Origin: an uncultured Collinsella sp. | Lineage (GTDB): Bacteria > Actinomycetota > Coriobacteriia > Coriobacteriales > Coriobacteriaceae | DNA length: 64,000 nucleotides | Direction of reading: 5' to 3' | Assembly: GCA_934643145.1 (NCBI GenBank) | Contig: CAKUBM010000008.1 | Coordinates: forward strand, 25,059-89,058 | Shown here: positions 57,001 through 64,000 of the stretch, piece after piece | Numbering within the stretch: the first letter of the stretch is position 1 | Layout of the letters: every line of letters starts with the position of its first letter | The notes under the pieces: model-generated | Databases searched by the model: none | Told to the model about the DNA's origin: nothing | Seen by the model: only the letters and a program-made list of their open reading frames with translations | Program-made: the position numbers and the translations under genes

Positions 57001-59805
57001 GTGAGAGCTGCCGCTGTCCTTCGCTCAACTATATATCGCGCCCTCGCCATCGTGCTCACCGCACTTACCGCGCTGAGTGCCGCCGCACCCGTGCCGGCCC
57101 TTGCCGACCAGTCCGAGCAGCAGGTCAAAACGGTACGCGTTGGCTGGCTCGTCAGCAGCGAGGGTTTCCAGGAAGGCACGCCGGGCGAACGCCTTTCGGG
57201 CTGGGGTTACGAATACCTCCAAACCCTCTCGTACTACACCCCCGGATGGAAATACGAATATGTCTCCGGTACGTTCACCGAGCTCATGGACAAGCTCGAG
57301 GCGGGCGAGATCGACCTCATGCCCAATATCTCCTACTCCGAGGAACGCGCCCAAAAGCTGCTTTTCTCATCGAACCCCGAGGGCACCGAGCGCTACTACA
57401 TCTATGCCAGGCCCGACCGAGACGACTTGGCCACGGGCGACCTCCAGGCGCTCCAGGGTCTCACCATTGGCTGCAATCCCGGCGTTATGCAGACCTTCGT
57501 CGGCCAGCAGTGGCTTGCCGACGAAGGCATTACCTGCACCTATAAAGAAATAGCCAGTGGCGGCGGCCTCTTCGATGCGTTGGCAAACGGCGAGGTCGAC
57601 GCCATCATCATGAACGACACGATCTCATCGCCTAGCGCCTCCCCCATGTTCTACGTAGGCTCAAGCGACTACTATTTCGCCGTCCCCAAAAGCCGCCCCG
57701 ACCTTATGGACGATATCAATGCCGCCATGGCGGCAATCGCCCGATTCAACCCCCGCTACAATGACGAGGTCAAAGCAAATTACTCGGCCCAAAACAGCGG
57801 GTCATCATCACTTGACGGCGCCGAGGCCTCCTGGCTCAAAGCAAACGGCAACACCATCACGCTCGGCTATCTTACAAACCAGCTCCCCTACTGCACGCAA
57901 AATGACGATGGCGAAATGGAGGGGTCGCTTGCCTCGCTCGCGACGACGTTGCACGACAAGTTTGGCATTAACGTTAAAACAGTCGCCATCGTAGACACCA
58001 AACAAATGATCAAAGCCCTTTCAGAAGGCACCATCGATGTCGCCCTGCCATTCTTTCGTGACTACTGGCTCGCCGAACAAGTGAGGGTCATCCAGTCAAA
58101 CTCGACGGGAACGGTCTCCCTGACCGCCATCCACAGCAGCAACGACCTGAGCAAGGACCTCAAGAACATCGCTTGCACAAAGAGCGCTATCGTCAACCGC
58201 TTTGAGCTCGAGAGCCTGTTCCCCGACGCGACGGTAACCGAGTACCCAAGCGGCAGCGAGATGCTCAAAGCCCTCAATAAAGGAGAGGCCAGTTGCATCA
58301 TCGTCCCCAGTACGCGCCTGGAAACCATCCGCGACACCTACGACATCGAGGATTTCGAAACGCAGGAACTCACCAACACAGCAGAACTATCGTGCTTGAT
58401 CTCGCGCGGCAATCCCCAACTCCTGGGAATCATTAATAAGGGTATCGTCAATGCCGGCGAATCGCTCTCCGCGAACAGTTATTCCCCCACATCGTATTCG
58501 GCTCAAGAATCCGATACACTTCGATTCCTCTACCGCAACCGCACCGCCATTGCCACCGTTATCATCTGCATTTTGCTGACCGGCATCGCCATCCTTGTCT
58601 GGTCGCTTCAACGCGCGCGGAAAGAGCGGCAGAAAGCCGACGCCGCCAACGCCGCCAAGACCGCGTTCCTCACGCGCATGAGCCACGACATCCGCACACC
58701 GCTCAACGGCATCTTGGGCCTTATTGAGATTGAGGAATTGAAAGAGGGCGATATAAAGGTCGCTCGCGAAAGCCGCGCCAAGGCGCGTGTCGCTGCCAAC
58801 CACCTGCTTTCACTCATCAACGACATCCTCGAAATGGGCAGGATCGAGGAGCGCAAAGTGACACTCGAGCACGAATCGTTCAACCTCAAGGAGCTCTGTG
58901 ACGATGCCTTGGTGCTGTGCAAACTCCGCGCATCGGACCGTGGCATTACGCTGCTCAACGCCAGCGAGCCCTATGCCGTCGACCAGAGCATGATCGGCAG
59001 CCCCACCCATATCCGCCGAATCATCATCAACCTGCTCGACAACAGCATCAAATACAACAAGCATGGCGGCACCGTCACCTTCTCTTCCACCGTCAAACCG
59101 CTCAACGACGCACGTGCGCTCTTTTGCTTCACCATCGAAGACACCGGCATTGGCATGACGCCCGAGTTTTTGAAGCATATCTACGAGCCGTTCGCCCAAG
59201 AGGGCGACGACGCCCGCAGCAAGTTCCAGGGAACCGGCATGGGCATGCCCATCGTCAAATCGCTCATCGACATGATGGGCGGCACCATTGAGATCTCGAG
59301 CGAACTCGGCGTGGGCAGCACGTTCACTGTCCAGATTCCGCTCGATATCGACAAGAATCCTCAGGCCCACATAATGCTAGTCGAGGCAACGCCCAACTGC
59401 TCGATTGCCGGCATGAACGTCCTGCTCGCCGAAGACAACGACCTGAATGCCGAAATTGCCCAGGCGCTGCTGGAATCCGAGGACGTTGTGGTGACCCGCG
59501 CGGCCAATGGCAACGAGGTTGTCGACCTGTACCTGTCACACCCCGCCGGCGGCTTCGACGCCATCCTCATGGACATCATGATGCCCGGTATGGACGGTTA
59601 TGAGGCAACGCGCGTGATTCGTCTGAGCGGCAAGCCCGACGCCGCCGACATCCCCATCATCGCGCTGACCGCCAACGCTTTTGCCGAGGACGCCAAGGCC
59701 GCACGTGACGCCGGCATGAACGCCCATCTGCCCAAGCCGCTCGATTTTGACAAGCTCAAAAACATTCTCGCCCGCATCAAGCAGCACGGTCCCAGTTCGC
59801 TATAG
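57001..59805 (+). CDS. BvgS-like hybrid histidine kinase with two solute-binding sensor domains
   Basis: 934 residues. After an N-terminal signal-anchor (IVLTALTALSAAAPVPALA), two family 3 solute-binding-like domains follow (about 45-270 and 280-500: VRVGWLVSSEGF and TLGYLTNQLPYC openings). A transmembrane helix TAIATVIICILLTGIAILVW lies near 520. HisKA has MSHDIRTPLNG (His about 561); HATPase has NLLDNSIKYN, DTGIGM and GTGMGM; the receiver has LAEDNDLN, LMDIMMPGMDG and ALTAN. No separate HTH response regulator is next to it. The GTG at 57001 has AGGA; a TTG at 56995 is in frame. Confidence 0.9.
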   Translation: MRAAAVLRSTIYRALAIVLTALTALSAAAPVPALADQSEQQVKTVRVGWLVSSEGFQEGTPGERLSGWGYEYLQTLSYYTPGWKYEYVSGTFTELMDKLEAGEIDLMPNISYSEERAQKLLFSSNPEGTERYYIYARPDRDDLATGDLQALQGLTIGCNPGVMQTFVGQQWLADEGITCTYKEIASGGGLFDALANGEVDAIIMNDTISSPSASPMFYVGSSDYYFAVPKSRPDLMDDINAAMAAIARFNPRYNDEVKANYSAQNSGSSSLDGAEASWLKANGNTITLGYLTNQLPYCTQNDDGEMEGSLASLATTLHDKFGINVKTVAIVDTKQMIKALSEGTIDVALPFFRDYWLAEQVRVIQSNSTGTVSLTAIHSSNDLSKDLKNIACTKSAIVNRFELESLFPDATVTEYPSGSEMLKALNKGEASCIIVPSTRLETIRDTYDIEDFETQELTNTAELSCLISRGNPQLLGIINKGIVNAGESLSANSYSPTSYSAQESDTLRFLYRNRTAIATVIICILLTGIAILVWSLQRARKERQKADAANAAKTAFLTRMSHDIRTPLNGILGLIEIEELKEGDIKVARESRAKARVAANHLLSLINDILEMGRIEERKVTLEHESFNLKELCDDALVLCKLRASDRGITLLNASEPYAVDQSMIGSPTHIRRIIINLLDNSIKYNKHGGTVTFSSTVKPLNDARALFCFTIEDTGIGMTPEFLKHIYEPFAQEGDDARSKFQGTGMGMPIVKSLIDMMGGTIEISSELGVGSTFTVQIPLDIDKNPQAHIMLVEATPNCSIAGMNVLLAEDNDLNAEIAQALLESEDVVVTRAANGNEVVDLYLSHPAGGFDAILMDIMMPGMDGYEATRVIRLSGKPDAADIPIIALTANAFAEDAKAARDAGMNAHLPKPLDFDKLKNILARIKQHGPSSL

Positions 59806-59847
59806 TCTCTCTCCAAGAACCATGCCCGATTGGAAAGGAATCCCGCG

Positions 59848-60327
59848 ATGTTTAGGCCTCTACGCCGAAAGAAGCGCGCCATTACCGACGAGGTGGCGCG
59901 CGAGCTGCTCGCCACCTGCAAGCGCGGCGTCTTTGCCGTCAACGGCGACGATGGCTACCCGTACGCCATTCCCGTCAACTACTTTTTTGACGCCGAGCAC
60001 GACAAGATTTACTTCCACGGCGCCAAGGCGGGCCACAAGGTCGACGCTCTCAAGCGTGACGACAAGGTCTGTTTTACCGTCTACGGCAACGACTGGTACA
60101 AGGACGACGATTGGGCGCCCTACGTGCAGAGCACCGTTGTCTTTGGCCGTTGCCGCCTAGCGAATGACACCCCCGCATTTATCGAGGACAAGGTCCGTGA
60201 GCTCGCGCTCAAGTACTACCCCACCGCCGAAGAGGTCGAGGAGGAAATCGCCAAGGACATCAAGGGCGTTCAGCTGTACGAAATTACGATTGAGCATCTC
60301 TGCGGCAAGCAGATTCACGAAAAGTAG
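59848..60327 (+). CDS. PNPOx-fold flavoprotein (NimA/YhbP-like)
   Basis: 159 residues. AITDEVARELLATCKRGVFAVNGDDGYPYAIPVNYFF is the standard opening of the pyridoxamine-phosphate-oxidase-like family, many of which reduce flavin or nitroimidazoles. KIYFHGAKAGHKVDAL and VFGRCRLAND continue the split barrel. The residue after TCKRG at the NimA His position is not informative. The ATG at 59848 has AAAGGA. It follows the hybrid kinase by 42 bp and may share its transcript. Confidence 0.88.
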   Translation: MFRPLRRKKRAITDEVARELLATCKRGVFAVNGDDGYPYAIPVNYFFDAEHDKIYFHGAKAGHKVDALKRDDKVCFTVYGNDWYKDDDWAPYVQSTVVFGRCRLANDTPAFIEDKVRELALKYYPTAEEVEEEIAKDIKGVQLYEITIEHLCGKQIHEK

Positions 60328-60401
60328 GGGGCTGGGATCAGACCCCCGCATAGCAATCAAGCCAGAAGACCCCGCGCATGTCGTCCGTTCGTTACGGCTT
60401 G

Positions 60402-61613
60402 CTATGCATTAAAAACGTAACGATCCAGGCGGTCGCACGCCTCCTTTACGCGCGAAAGCGGCAGCGCCAGGTTCACGCGAATGTGGCAGGGTCCGTGGAA
60501 CGGACGGCCGTCCTGATAGCCCACGCCTACGCGGGCCCCCTCGTCGAGCAGCCACTGAATGTCGCGACCGTGTGCGCGGCACCACTCCGTGCAGTCCAGG
60601 AACGCCATGTACGTGCCCTGCGGACGCGAATAGGCCACGCCCTTAAAATGCTCGTCCACGTAGTCGCAGAAGTAGTCAACGTTGCCCTTGATGACCTCGT
60701 TGAGCTCGTCCACCCACTCGTAGCCCTGCGGCTGGTAGGCGCCGATGAGCGCATGCATCGAGAGGACGTTCATCTCGTTGTAATGGGTCTTGTTGGACAC
60801 GGCGCACACGCGGTCGCGCAGCGTCTCGTTGTAGATGATGTGATAGCTGCCGACTAGGCCCGCGAGGTTGAAGGTCTTGCTGGGCGCATAAAGGGCGACC
60901 GTGCGCATGTGGGCGTCCTCGCTCACCGACTGCGTCGGGATGTGCTTGTGCCCAGGACGGATGATGTCGGACCAGATCTCGTCCGAGATCACCACGCAAT
61001 CGTGCTGGCGATAGATGTCCATGGCGCGCTCGATCTCGTCGCGTTCCCACACGCGGCCGCAGGGATTATGCGGCGAGCAGAAAACGGCAGCATGGATGTG
61101 GTTTTGTGCGAACTTGCGCTCCATGTCCTCAAAGTCCATGCGCCATACGCCCTGGTCGTCGAGCTTAAGCGGGCTGCGCACAATGCGATAGCCCGCGGCC
61201 TCGATGGACTTGGTAAAACCGATGTAGGTGGGGCTATGGACCAGCACTGAGTCGCCCGGCTGGACGTACGCGCGCAGCGTCGACACGACGCCGCCCAGCA
61301 CGCCGTTTTCGTAGCCGATATGCTCGGGAAGTAGGCCCTCAACGCCGTTGCGACGGCCCTGCCATTCGATGATGCGATCGAAGTACTCGGCGCGCGGATC
61401 AAAGTAGCCAAACATAGGGTGCTGGGCACGCTGAATGATGTGCTCCTGAACCGTCGGCACCGTAGCAAAGTTCATATCCGCCACCCACATCGGGATGCGG
61501 TCGAAGCCCTCATCGGGTGCGTTTGGCGCCATACCGGGGATCTCGCCCCAGGAGTCAACGGCGATGGCATCCATACCGTGGCGGTCGATAAGCGAGGTGA
61601 AGTCGTATTTCAT
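60402..61613 (-). CDS. patB: PatB/MalY-type cystathionine beta-lyase
   Basis: 403-residue PLP enzyme cleaving C-S bonds. IPMWVADMNFAT is the start of the MalY/PatB family; YENGVLGGVVSTLRAYVQPGD, FCSPHNPCGRVW, ISDEIWSDIIRPGHKH and the PLP lysine in YAPSKTFNLAGL follow. The C-terminal IRVNLALPLSRVKEACDRL binds the carboxylate. It turns cystathionine or cysteine into homocysteine/pyruvate and releases H2S. The ATG at 61613 has GGGAG. No regulator is adjacent. Confidence 0.92.
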   Translation of the reverse strand: MKYDFTSLIDRHGMDAIAVDSWGEIPGMAPNAPDEGFDRIPMWVADMNFATVPTVQEHIIQRAQHPMFGYFDPRAEYFDRIIEWQGRRNGVEGLLPEHIGYENGVLGGVVSTLRAYVQPGDSVLVHSPTYIGFTKSIEAAGYRIVRSPLKLDDQGVWRMDFEDMERKFAQNHIHAAVFCSPHNPCGRVWERDEIERAMDIYRQHDCVVISDEIWSDIIRPGHKHIPTQSVSEDAHMRTVALYAPSKTFNLAGLVGSYHIIYNETLRDRVCAVSNKTHYNEMNVLSMHALIGAYQPQGYEWVDELNEVIKGNVDYFCDYVDEHFKGVAYSRPQGTYMAFLDCTEWCRAHGRDIQWLLDEGARVGVGYQDGRPFHGPCHIRVNLALPLSRVKEACDRLDRYVFNA

Positions 61614-61725
61614 GCTGGGCTCCCGTGCAAAGTGGATTGGTTCAGTAGGCGTTATTGTCCACCAGGATGGACGGCTTTGGCACGAGTTTTGGGGTTGAAT
61701 TTGACTGATGAGGGCGGGCGGCCAG

Positions 61726-62463
61726 CTAGTCCTGAGCTTCGGTGACGGCCGTTACGGTCAGCTGTGTCCCATCGACCGTAAACGACACGTCGAGCCCGGC
61801 GTAGGCCAAGTGGTAGACACGATCGGGCTCGTGCTTGCTACCAGCGCGGCGTGGATCTTGGCGAAGGACCTCAATCAGGCCTGGCAGCTTTGTGGGCGGG
61901 ACCTTGTCTTGCAGTGCTTGTGGGAACTCGACGCTGAGCTCTTGCCACGGGTTGTCCTCGATCCAGCCGCCCGTTGCGTCGGGGTGGCAATCCGCAAACG
62001 GAATGTAGGGTTTGATGTCGTAGATGGGCGTGCCATCGCGCAGGTCGGCGCCCAACACATAGATGATGGGACCGTTATCGGTGAGCTCAACACGGTCAAG
62101 CTTTACGCAGGTGAGGCCGATAGGATTGGGGCGAAACGGACTACGCGTGGCAAACACGCCCACGCGCTCGGCACCACCCAAGCGCGGCGGACGCACGGTC
62201 TTTGACCACCTAGCATTGGTACCGGCCTTGTCCCGCATCTTGACATCGGCAGCAATATCCTCTGCCGTGCCGCCGGGCGTTCCATTTTCAAAACGCCAAA
62301 GCAGCCATAAGTGCGAGAAAGACTCGAGTCCCGCAACCGCGGCGTTAGAGGCAAACTCCGGCTCAAAGACAATGCGCCCCTGTAGATGAGGCGCCAAAAA
62401 GCTGTTGCGCGGAATGCCGAACTTCTGCGGCAGATCGGTATGTATGTGTGCGATAGGTTCCAT
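61726..62463 (-). CDS. trmO: tRNA (adenine-37 N6)-methyltransferase TrmO
   Basis: 245 residues. IAHIHTDLPQKFGIPRNSFL, LSHLWLLWRF, VRPPRLGGAERVGVFATRSPFRPNPIGLTCVKL (the SAM-binding TsaA/TrmO block) and the KPYIPFADC segment are present; the C-terminal domain is the RNA-binding lobe. It methylates t6A37 in tRNA. No ribosome site is seen. TACAAT lies at 62471-62476 on the minus strand, putting the transcript start within 1-2 bases of the ATG at 62463, so the message may be leaderless; an ATG at 62472 is in frame but overlaps that box. Confidence 0.9.
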   Translation of the reverse strand: MEPIAHIHTDLPQKFGIPRNSFLAPHLQGRIVFEPEFASNAAVAGLESFSHLWLLWRFENGTPGGTAEDIAADVKMRDKAGTNARWSKTVRPPRLGGAERVGVFATRSPFRPNPIGLTCVKLDRVELTDNGPIIYVLGADLRDGTPIYDIKPYIPFADCHPDATGGWIEDNPWQELSVEFPQALQDKVPPTKLPGLIEVLRQDPRRAGSKHEPDRVYHLAYAGLDVSFTVDGTQLTVTAVTEAQD

Positions 62464-62604
62464 GCCGGTCATTGTACGGCATGGGCGCACGAGGCGCTGC
62501 GCACAATCCCCCACCGCGGTCGCCGAACGTGCAACCAACGGTTGCTTGGAAGGGTGCCTACCGCCGCGTATGCTTAAGCCATCAACCAGCAGAGAGGAGC
62601 CGTC

Positions 62605-63432
62605 ATGGCCTTTGCAGAAAAACTCATCGCCGTCCGTCGCGCCAACAATCTCACCCAAGAGCAGCTCGCCGCCAAGCTCTACGTCACACGCCAAGCCGTC
62701 AGCCGTTGGGAGCGCGGCGAGGTCACACCGGGCATCGATATGATGAAGCTCATCGCCGCCGTAACCGAAGAGCCGCTGTCTCACCTGCTCGAAATGCCCG
62801 AGCGCTACTGCCAGAGCTGCGGCATGATACTCACGCCCGACGACTGCGGCACCGATGCCACGGGCGCCACGACCGACCATTACTGCAAGTGGTGCTACGA
62901 CCATGGCAAGTACACCTACGAGACCACGATGGAAGCGATGATCGAGGATTGCGCCCCGCGCCTGGCACAAAACACCGGCATGTCGCTGGATGAAGCCGTC
63001 TCGCTCATGGGCGCCGTCCTGCCGCAACTGGAGCGCTGGCGCACCGTTCAGGAAAACGAGGAGCGCTACGGTGCCGAGGCCCGGGCGCGCTATGGCGACG
63101 AAGCCGTCGATGCGGCAAACGAAGCGCTGCTAGACATGGACCCTCAGACATGGAACGACATGAAGGAGCTTGAACGTGCCATTTTGGGCCAGCTCTCGAT
63201 TGCCATGGGCGATGGCGAACCGGAAGGCAGCGAGGCTCGCAAGCTCGTCGCGATGCATCGCCGTTGGATTGCTCTCAACTGGGGCAGCGAGCCCCAAGAC
63301 GAAGCATACCTGGGGCTCGCCCACGGCTACCTTGCCGACCAACGCTTTGTTGACTACTACGATAAGCCCTGCGGCACCGGAGCCACGGCGTTTCTGGTCC
63401 AGGCCATCGAGTCGTCGTTAGCCCACGCATAG
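62605..63432 (+). CDS. XRE HTH + zinc ribbon + TipAS-like regulator
   Basis: 275 residues. Residues 1-65 are a Cro/CI HTH (LIAVRRANNLTQEQLAAKLYVTRQAVSRWERGE). Residues 68-100 hold a zinc ribbon (YCQSCGMIL and HYCKWCYDHGKY). Residues about 150-275 look like the TipAS drug-binding helical domain: EERYGAEARARYG, WNDMKELERAIL, MHRRWIALNW, LGLAHGYLADQRFVDYYD. TipA proteins sense thiopeptides or other ligands with a MerR HTH; here the HTH is XRE-type. AGAGGAG precedes the ATG. It precedes a glutaredoxin by 54 bp. Confidence 0.85.
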   Translation: MAFAEKLIAVRRANNLTQEQLAAKLYVTRQAVSRWERGEVTPGIDMMKLIAAVTEEPLSHLLEMPERYCQSCGMILTPDDCGTDATGATTDHYCKWCYDHGKYTYETTMEAMIEDCAPRLAQNTGMSLDEAVSLMGAVLPQLERWRTVQENEERYGAEARARYGDEAVDAANEALLDMDPQTWNDMKELERAILGQLSIAMGDGEPEGSEARKLVAMHRRWIALNWGSEPQDEAYLGLAHGYLADQRFVDYYDKPCGTGATAFLVQAIESSLAHA

Positions 63433-63485
63433 ACCGCGGCGGCTTTGGGTATTTCAATCGAAACCTCAAACCGATTGGAGACCCT

Positions 63486-63731
63486 ATGGCTACTGATCAC
63501 AAGCTCGCGCTGTACGTTACGACCGGCTGCCCGTACTGCATAAAGGTCAAGCGCCTCCTTGCGGATAACGGCGTGACCATCCCCGAGCGCAACATCTCGA
63601 CCGATGCCGAAGCCGAGCAGACGCTCATCGCCGTCGGAGGAAAGCGCCAGGTTCCCTGTCTGTTCATCGACGGCAAGCCGCTCTACGAGTCGAGCGGCAT
63701 CATCGCATGGGTGCAGGAGAACCTGCTCTAA
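63486..63731 (+). CDS. glutaredoxin-family protein
   Basis: 81 residues with the thioredoxin fold: LALYVTTGCPYCIKVKRLL carries the CPYC redox site, VPCLFIDGKPLYES the cis-Pro and C-terminal strands (the Pro in QVPCL). It probably reduces disulfides with a low-molecular-weight thiol or thioredoxin reductase. TTGGAG precedes the ATG. It follows the XRE-TipAS gene and could be its target (inference). Confidence 0.92.
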   Translation: MATDHKLALYVTTGCPYCIKVKRLLADNGVTIPERNISTDAEAEQTLIAVGGKRQVPCLFIDGKPLYESSGIIAWVQENLL

Positions 63732-63777
63732 CACGCGCGTCGCGACCGGCTCGCCCCAACCCATACGACCCAAACAT

Positions 63778-63830
63778 GTACACCAGCATCCAAAGTCGAC
63801 ATTTTTCGACATCTTTGGATGCTGGTGTAC
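63778..63830. repeat. 18-bp perfect inverted repeat with extended stem
   Basis: GTACACCAGCATCCAAAG (63778-63795) and CTTTGGATGCTGGTGTAC (63813-63830) pair perfectly. The loop holds TCGA/TCGA so the stem can extend further. It is 46 bp after the glutaredoxin stop and could end its transcript. Confidence 0.85.
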
Positions 63831-63949
63831 AACTTTTGGGTAGTCATGGACACTCTAAACCGGCTAATTGTTTGAGACGGCCCTTGGATTATGGCTGTTT
63901 GACGTCTCTGAAAGGGGTTTCCGGGTAGCGCGCAGAGATGTGGTGTAAG

Positions 63950-63975
63950 AGGCGGGGCATGCCCCGCCTCTTCCC
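63950..63975. terminator. perfect GC-rich palindrome, likely terminator
   Basis: AGAGGCGGGGC-ATG-CCCCGCCTCT style palindrome followed by CTTCCCTTTCTT on the plus strand. What it terminates is unclear; a small RNA upstream or a gene beyond the window is possible. Confidence 0.6.
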
Positions 63976-64000
63976 TTTCTTGAAAGGAAGGGGACACCGC

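Larger units (their letters stand above)
63732..64000. other. last 269 bp, no gene seen
   Basis: Contains the hairpin at 63778-63830 and the one at 63950-63975. In between, GAGACG (near 63873) and CGTCTC (near 63911) are inverted. No ORF with a ribosome site begins here. Confidence 0.5.

Overview
The window is high-GC, densely coded DNA with short intergenic gaps, good AAGGAGG-type ribosome sites, frequent GTG starts and many short operons on both strands. The gene set (bile-salt-hydrolase-type enzyme, TPP-controlled thiamine salvage, PdxST, a wall-anchored beta-helix protein, an intrinsic TetM-like GTPase) and the codon use fit a gut Coriobacteriia genome, most likely Collinsella. This is inference from content, not from a marker gene. 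I see no rRNA, tRNA, phage, integrase, IS transposase or CRISPR array. It looks like ordinary chromosome, but it is unusually rich in intergenic palindromic repeats.

Layout. 1-1840: vitamin B6 locus (divergent pdxR fragment, pdxS, pdxT). 1841-5334: repeat-filled gap, a winged-helix/RGG-tail protein, a deformylase-like protein lacking the catalytic Gln, and an HTH-aminotransferase fusion with palindromic operator candidates. 5497-9838: LysR/EamA divergon and the K+ transporter Kup. 9921-17206: choloylglycine hydrolase family enzyme, a second defective deformylase-like protein, purine-type permease, surface protein, esterase, uracil permease. 17329-20433: MetE-like methyltransferase, its probable LysR regulator, HAD phosphatase. 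20434-22634: palindrome, TPP riboswitch and thiM - thiamine-binding protein - thiE. 22736-28304: patatin and two tandem c-di-GMP proteins. 28416-31483: flavoprotein, a strong candidate structured leader RNA before a cysteine-less ArsC/Spx-like gene, CobW GTPase, TrmL. 31627-39136: two AAA+ ATPases bracketing a UvrA-like ABC protein and a GNAT, followed by a TetM-like GTPase; most 3' ends here carry the same palindrome. 39383-43291: MscL with zinc ribbon, GNAT, small proteins, RsmJ, RlmA. 43505-50888: MATE, a second LysR/EamA divergon, Ung, SDR, queuosine-precursor transporter, RF3. 51278-54274: YtrA-type GntR-ABC operon and a methyltransferase. 54361-60327: ClC channel, LOG enzyme, K+ channel, BvgS-like hybrid kinase, PNPOx-fold protein. 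60402-64000: PatB lyase, TrmO, XRE-TipAS regulator, glutaredoxin and two terminal hairpins.

How it works together. Three cofactor systems appear with their regulators: B6 (PdxR), thiamine (TPP riboswitch) and probably queuosine (possible leader pseudoknot). Several loci have autoregulation written in the DNA: GTTCAATT palindromes at the HTH-aminotransferase, a TATATACAC dyad at the GntR operon, and a LysR dyad before the MetE-like gene. The most unusual material is (a) the two-state leader RNA at 29044-29215, (b) three families of long intergenic palindromes, several placed exactly at stop codons, and (c) three proteins of redox or metalloenzyme folds that each lack one catalytic residue. All identifications are from reading sequence; no database search was possible.
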